Below are positions 62,231 through 64,000 of a stretch of 64,000 nt of DNA, in pieces (positions within the stretch are counted from its first letter, which is position 1; each line of letters begins with the position of its first letter). The notes below the pieces were generated by a model that was given only the letters and a program-made list of their open reading frames with translations, made no database searches and had not been told where the DNA came from. Both the position numbers and the translations under genes were made by a program. This DNA is from Paenibacillus sp. R14(2021) (lineage in GTDB: Bacteria > Bacillota > Bacilli > Paenibacillales > Paenibacillaceae): assembly GCF_019431355.1 (NCBI RefSeq), contig NZ_CP080269.1, positions 4,095,001 through 4,159,000 of the forward strand, given 5' to 3'.

Positions 62231-62273
62231 CGTGACGTTTCCCGCCGGGAATAAGTAATCTATCCCGAGAGGC
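62231..62273 (+). repeat. Dispersed 43-nt repeat, copy 2
   Basis: Diverged copy of 59479-59521, ending 18 nt before the start of the YheC/D-like gene. The reading frame before it also ends in xRE-stop, as in copy 1. Confidence 0.7.
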
Positions 62274-62291
62274 GCGAAGGAGATGAACAGC

Positions 62292-63059
62292 ATGCGTAGA
62301 ACAGGCAGAGGCAGCATGTCGGTCAAGAGCAAATGGACGAAGACGAAGTGGCTGCTGTCAGACCGCGATTTGAAACGATTCGTACCCGAAACGAAGCATT
62401 TTACCCGTTCGGCGCTTAAGACGATGACCGGCCGCTACAAGACGGTGTACTTCAAGCCGACGGACGGCACGGGCGGCAACGGGATCGCGCGCATCGTGCG
62501 GAAGTCCGCTCAGACTTTTCAAGTAAAGAAAGACGTGCGATCATTCGAGGTGACCTCCGCCCGTTCGTTATTCACCCGATTGACACGCATCGCCCGCGGG
62601 AGGAGCTATCTGCTGCAGAAGGGGATCCAATTGAAAACCGCCCGCGGCCGGCCGTTCGATGTCCGTGTGACGATGCAGAGAGCGGGCAGCGGCAAATGGA
62701 TTCCTACCGTTCTATTCGTTAAGCTCGGTAAGCCTAACAAGGTCGTCACGAACTATCACCAAGGCGGTAAGCTGACGCTTCTGGAGACGACGCTGCGCCG
62801 TTCGGGCTGCAGTCCGGCGCAAATCGACCGCTATAGACAGCGGCTTGAGACGCTCGGCAGGCAGACAGCCCGCTGCTTCGACCGCCGCAGCATGCGGTTC
62901 AAGGAGCTTGGTCTCGACGTGGCGATCGACCGCAGCGGACGATTATGGATTCTGGAGGTCAATACCCGGCCGAGCTTTCAAGCGCTGAAATCGCTTGCCG
63001 ATAAGAGCTTCTATCGAACCGTCGTGCGGTACGGCAAATTGTACGGGAGAACGCGATAG
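62292..63059 (+). CDS. YheC/YheD-like ATP-grasp protein
   Basis: 255 residues, very basic N-terminus. ATP-grasp marks: YFKPTDGTGGNGIARI (nucleotide Lys and Gly loop), YLLQKGIQLKT, FDVRVTMQR, TNYHQGGKLTLL and the metal-binding DVAIDRSGRLWILEVNTRP. The YheC/D family is associated with the Bacillus spore coat. The ATG at 62292 is chosen because AAGGAG is 9 nt upstream; an ATG at 62283 would be only 0-2 nt away. Confidence 0.85.
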   Translation: MRRTGRGSMSVKSKWTKTKWLLSDRDLKRFVPETKHFTRSALKTMTGRYKTVYFKPTDGTGGNGIARIVRKSAQTFQVKKDVRSFEVTSARSLFTRLTRIARGRSYLLQKGIQLKTARGRPFDVRVTMQRAGSGKWIPTVLFVKLGKPNKVVTNYHQGGKLTLLETTLRRSGCSPAQIDRYRQRLETLGRQTARCFDRRSMRFKELGLDVAIDRSGRLWILEVNTRPSFQALKSLADKSFYRTVVRYGKLYGRTR

Positions 63060-63154
63060 GGCGGATAGGCGGCGGCTTCCGAATGTTCTGATCTACCGAT
63101 GCTCGTTCATCTCTGCTATGATAGTGGCAAAACGACATTCGGGGTGATTCGTCC

Positions 63155-63436
63155 ATGTTCGGCAGCAAAAAACCGCAGTCGCCTTCTCCGCCGGCAGCCG
63201 AGCCCGCAAGGGAAGTGCCGGTATATACCGTTCATTCGCTGCCTCGCCCTTACGAGGTACTGTGCGTTGTCTATTCCGGGAAAGTGAACAACAGCTCGTC
63301 CCTCCATGTGCTGAAGCAGCTCGCGCGCGCGGGCGGGGCGGTGCCGGAATGCGATGCGGTTATTGGCATGCTCATTACGCCCGCGGCAACGGCTGGGGCC
63401 GTGAATGCTTATGGTACGGCAATCCGCTATCTGTAA
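63155..63436 (+). CDS. Small protein with YbjQ-like pattern (93 aa)
   Basis: Pro/Ser-rich N-terminus, then RPYEVLCVVYSGKVNNSSSL, LKQLARAGGAVPECDAVIGM. The order of strand, helix and D-A-V-I-G-M strand recalls YbjQ (DUF74, putative heavy-metal binding), but key parts are short. GGGGTGA precedes the ATG. Confidence 0.5.
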   Translation: MFGSKKPQSPSPPAAEPAREVPVYTVHSLPRPYEVLCVVYSGKVNNSSSLHVLKQLARAGGAVPECDAVIGMLITPAATAGAVNAYGTAIRYL

Positions 63437-63445
63437 GGGGACAAT

Positions 63446-63492
63446 AGCCCAAATAGAACCGAGCTGCTGCTGCACGGTTCTATTTGGGCTGC
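63446..63492 (+). terminator. Terminator after the YbjQ-like gene
   Basis: A perfect 16-bp stem AGCCCAAATAGAACCG / CGGTTCTATTTGGGCT; no T run follows on the plus strand, but the stem is very stable. Confidence 0.7.
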
Positions 63493-63524
63493 CCCCGTAT
63501 GAACGGAACCAGATAAACTTACAC

Positions 63525-63555
63525 TTGAACATGACGTTACGTCATCTTTTATACT
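63525..63555 (+). promoter_or_regulatory. MerR-type promoter/operator
   Basis: TTGAAC (63525-63530) and TATACT (63550-63555) are spaced by 19 bp, longer than the normal 17. The spacer contains the dyad ATGACGT-T-ACGTCAT (63531-63545). Both are hallmarks of MerR-activated promoters. Confidence 0.85.
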
Positions 63556-63597
63556 AGGGATACCGGTAAATGGCTGGCGCGGCAGAAGGGGATGATC

Positions 63598-64000
63598 ATG
63601 ACACAGAGATGGAAGGTTGGCGAGCTTGCGCGAATCGCGGGCTTAACGGTTCGAACACTGCGTTACTACGATGGGATCGGCTTATTCTCGCCATCCGGCC
63701 ATTCCGAATCTGGCCATCGGCTCTATACCGAAGCGGATCTAACGCGGCTGCAGCAGATTCTGTCGTTGAAAGAGCTTGGCTTGTCGCTGGACGAGATGAA
63801 GTCGGTGTTGACCGGCGGTCAGTACAGCTTATCCGACATCGTGTCGCTTCAGATCACCCGGATTCAACAGCAAGTTATCGTGCAGCAGAAGCTGCTCAGG
63901 CAGCTGGAGCATGTAGCGCGCCTCATGGCGAACAATCAGCCGTTGACAGTCGATGATTTCACGAAGCTGCTCGGCACGATGCGCATGAGCCATGAGAAAT
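63598..64000 (+). CDS. MerR-family regulator, TipA-like, cut by the window end
   Basis: 134 codons are visible: WKVGELARIAGLTVRTLRYY (HTH) then DGIGLFSPSGHSESGHRLYT (wing), DLTRLQQILSLKELGLSLDE, and a dimerisation helix. The C-terminal effector domain starts near 110 and runs out of the window. The ATG at 63598 has AAGGGG 6 nt upstream; another ATG six bases earlier lies on top of it. The operator upstream indicates autoregulation. Confidence 0.92.
   Translation, partial: MTQRWKVGELARIAGLTVRTLRYYDGIGLFSPSGHSESGHRLYTEADLTRLQQILSLKELGLSLDEMKSVLTGGQYSLSDIVSLQITRIQQQVIVQQKLLRQLEHVARLMANNQPLTVDDFTKLLGTMRMSHEK

Larger units (their letters stand above)
61986..62291. other. Gap before the YheC/D-like gene
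   Basis: Contains the terminator at 62018-62066 and the second copy of the 43-nt repeat. The part between (62070-62230) holds nothing recognisable except a possible eroded 3' coding end leading into the repeat. Confidence 0.5.

Overview
The window comes from a spore-forming, flagellated, moderate-GC member of the Firmicutes, most likely Paenibacillus or a close relative. The gene order is the origin-proximal Bacillales order: the end of an rRNA operon (23S, 5S), then guaB, dacA, pdxS-pdxT, serS and tRNA-Ser. An SspP-type spore protein, a Spo0E-like phosphatase, a KinA-like kinase, motA/motB and a YheC/D-like ATP-grasp protein fit the same picture.

Region 1 (1-10152) is core chromosome: rRNA, a DUF4015-type lipoprotein, IMP dehydrogenase, a D,D-carboxypeptidase, PLP synthase, seryl-tRNA synthetase and tRNA-Ser(UGA).

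Region 2 (10153-24030) is an integrated element of 13,872 bp in the 3' end of tRNA-Ser. It is bounded by a 70-bp direct repeat with two differences. It carries a tyrosine integrase at the left end. Inside are a lipoprotein, a DnaA-N/zinc-ribbon protein, an HNH protein, a winged-helix protein with an SSB-like acidic tail, a 1009-residue tail-fibre-like protein with an HslV-like N-terminus, and a serine recombinase behind a row of palindromes. At the right end lie possible defence cargo genes: an Apea-type HEPN protein and a coupled membrane/soluble pair. The tRNA terminator now lies 13.9 kb from its tRNA.

Region 3 (24031-46918) is mostly chromosomal housekeeping: small spore proteins, an azoreductase with a divergent Rrf2 regulator, a beta-helix protein, tRNA-Arg, Spo0E, TadA, and a PAS histidine kinase behind a DnaA-box cluster. 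Next come the pseudouridine synthase RluF, a three-gene ATP-grasp/Mur-ligase-like/aspartate-racemase operon, MotAB, pterin dehydratase, a YkuI-like EAL protein, and a rhodanese.

Region 4 (46955-57600) is accessory and A+T-rich. An IS3-family element has inserted into the terminator hairpin of the rhodanese gene. It is followed by a very large nuclease-STAND ATPase (an Avs-like defence candidate), an ABC-F ribosome-protection-type ATPase with a possible attenuator leader, membrane and DKNYY proteins, and degraded remnants.

Region 5 (57637-64000) pairs a prolyl-4-hydroxylase-like oxygenase convergently with a secreted collagen-like protein. After these come small conserved proteins, a DMT transporter, a YheC/D ATP-grasp protein and a truncated MerR regulator with a textbook 19-bp-spacer operator.
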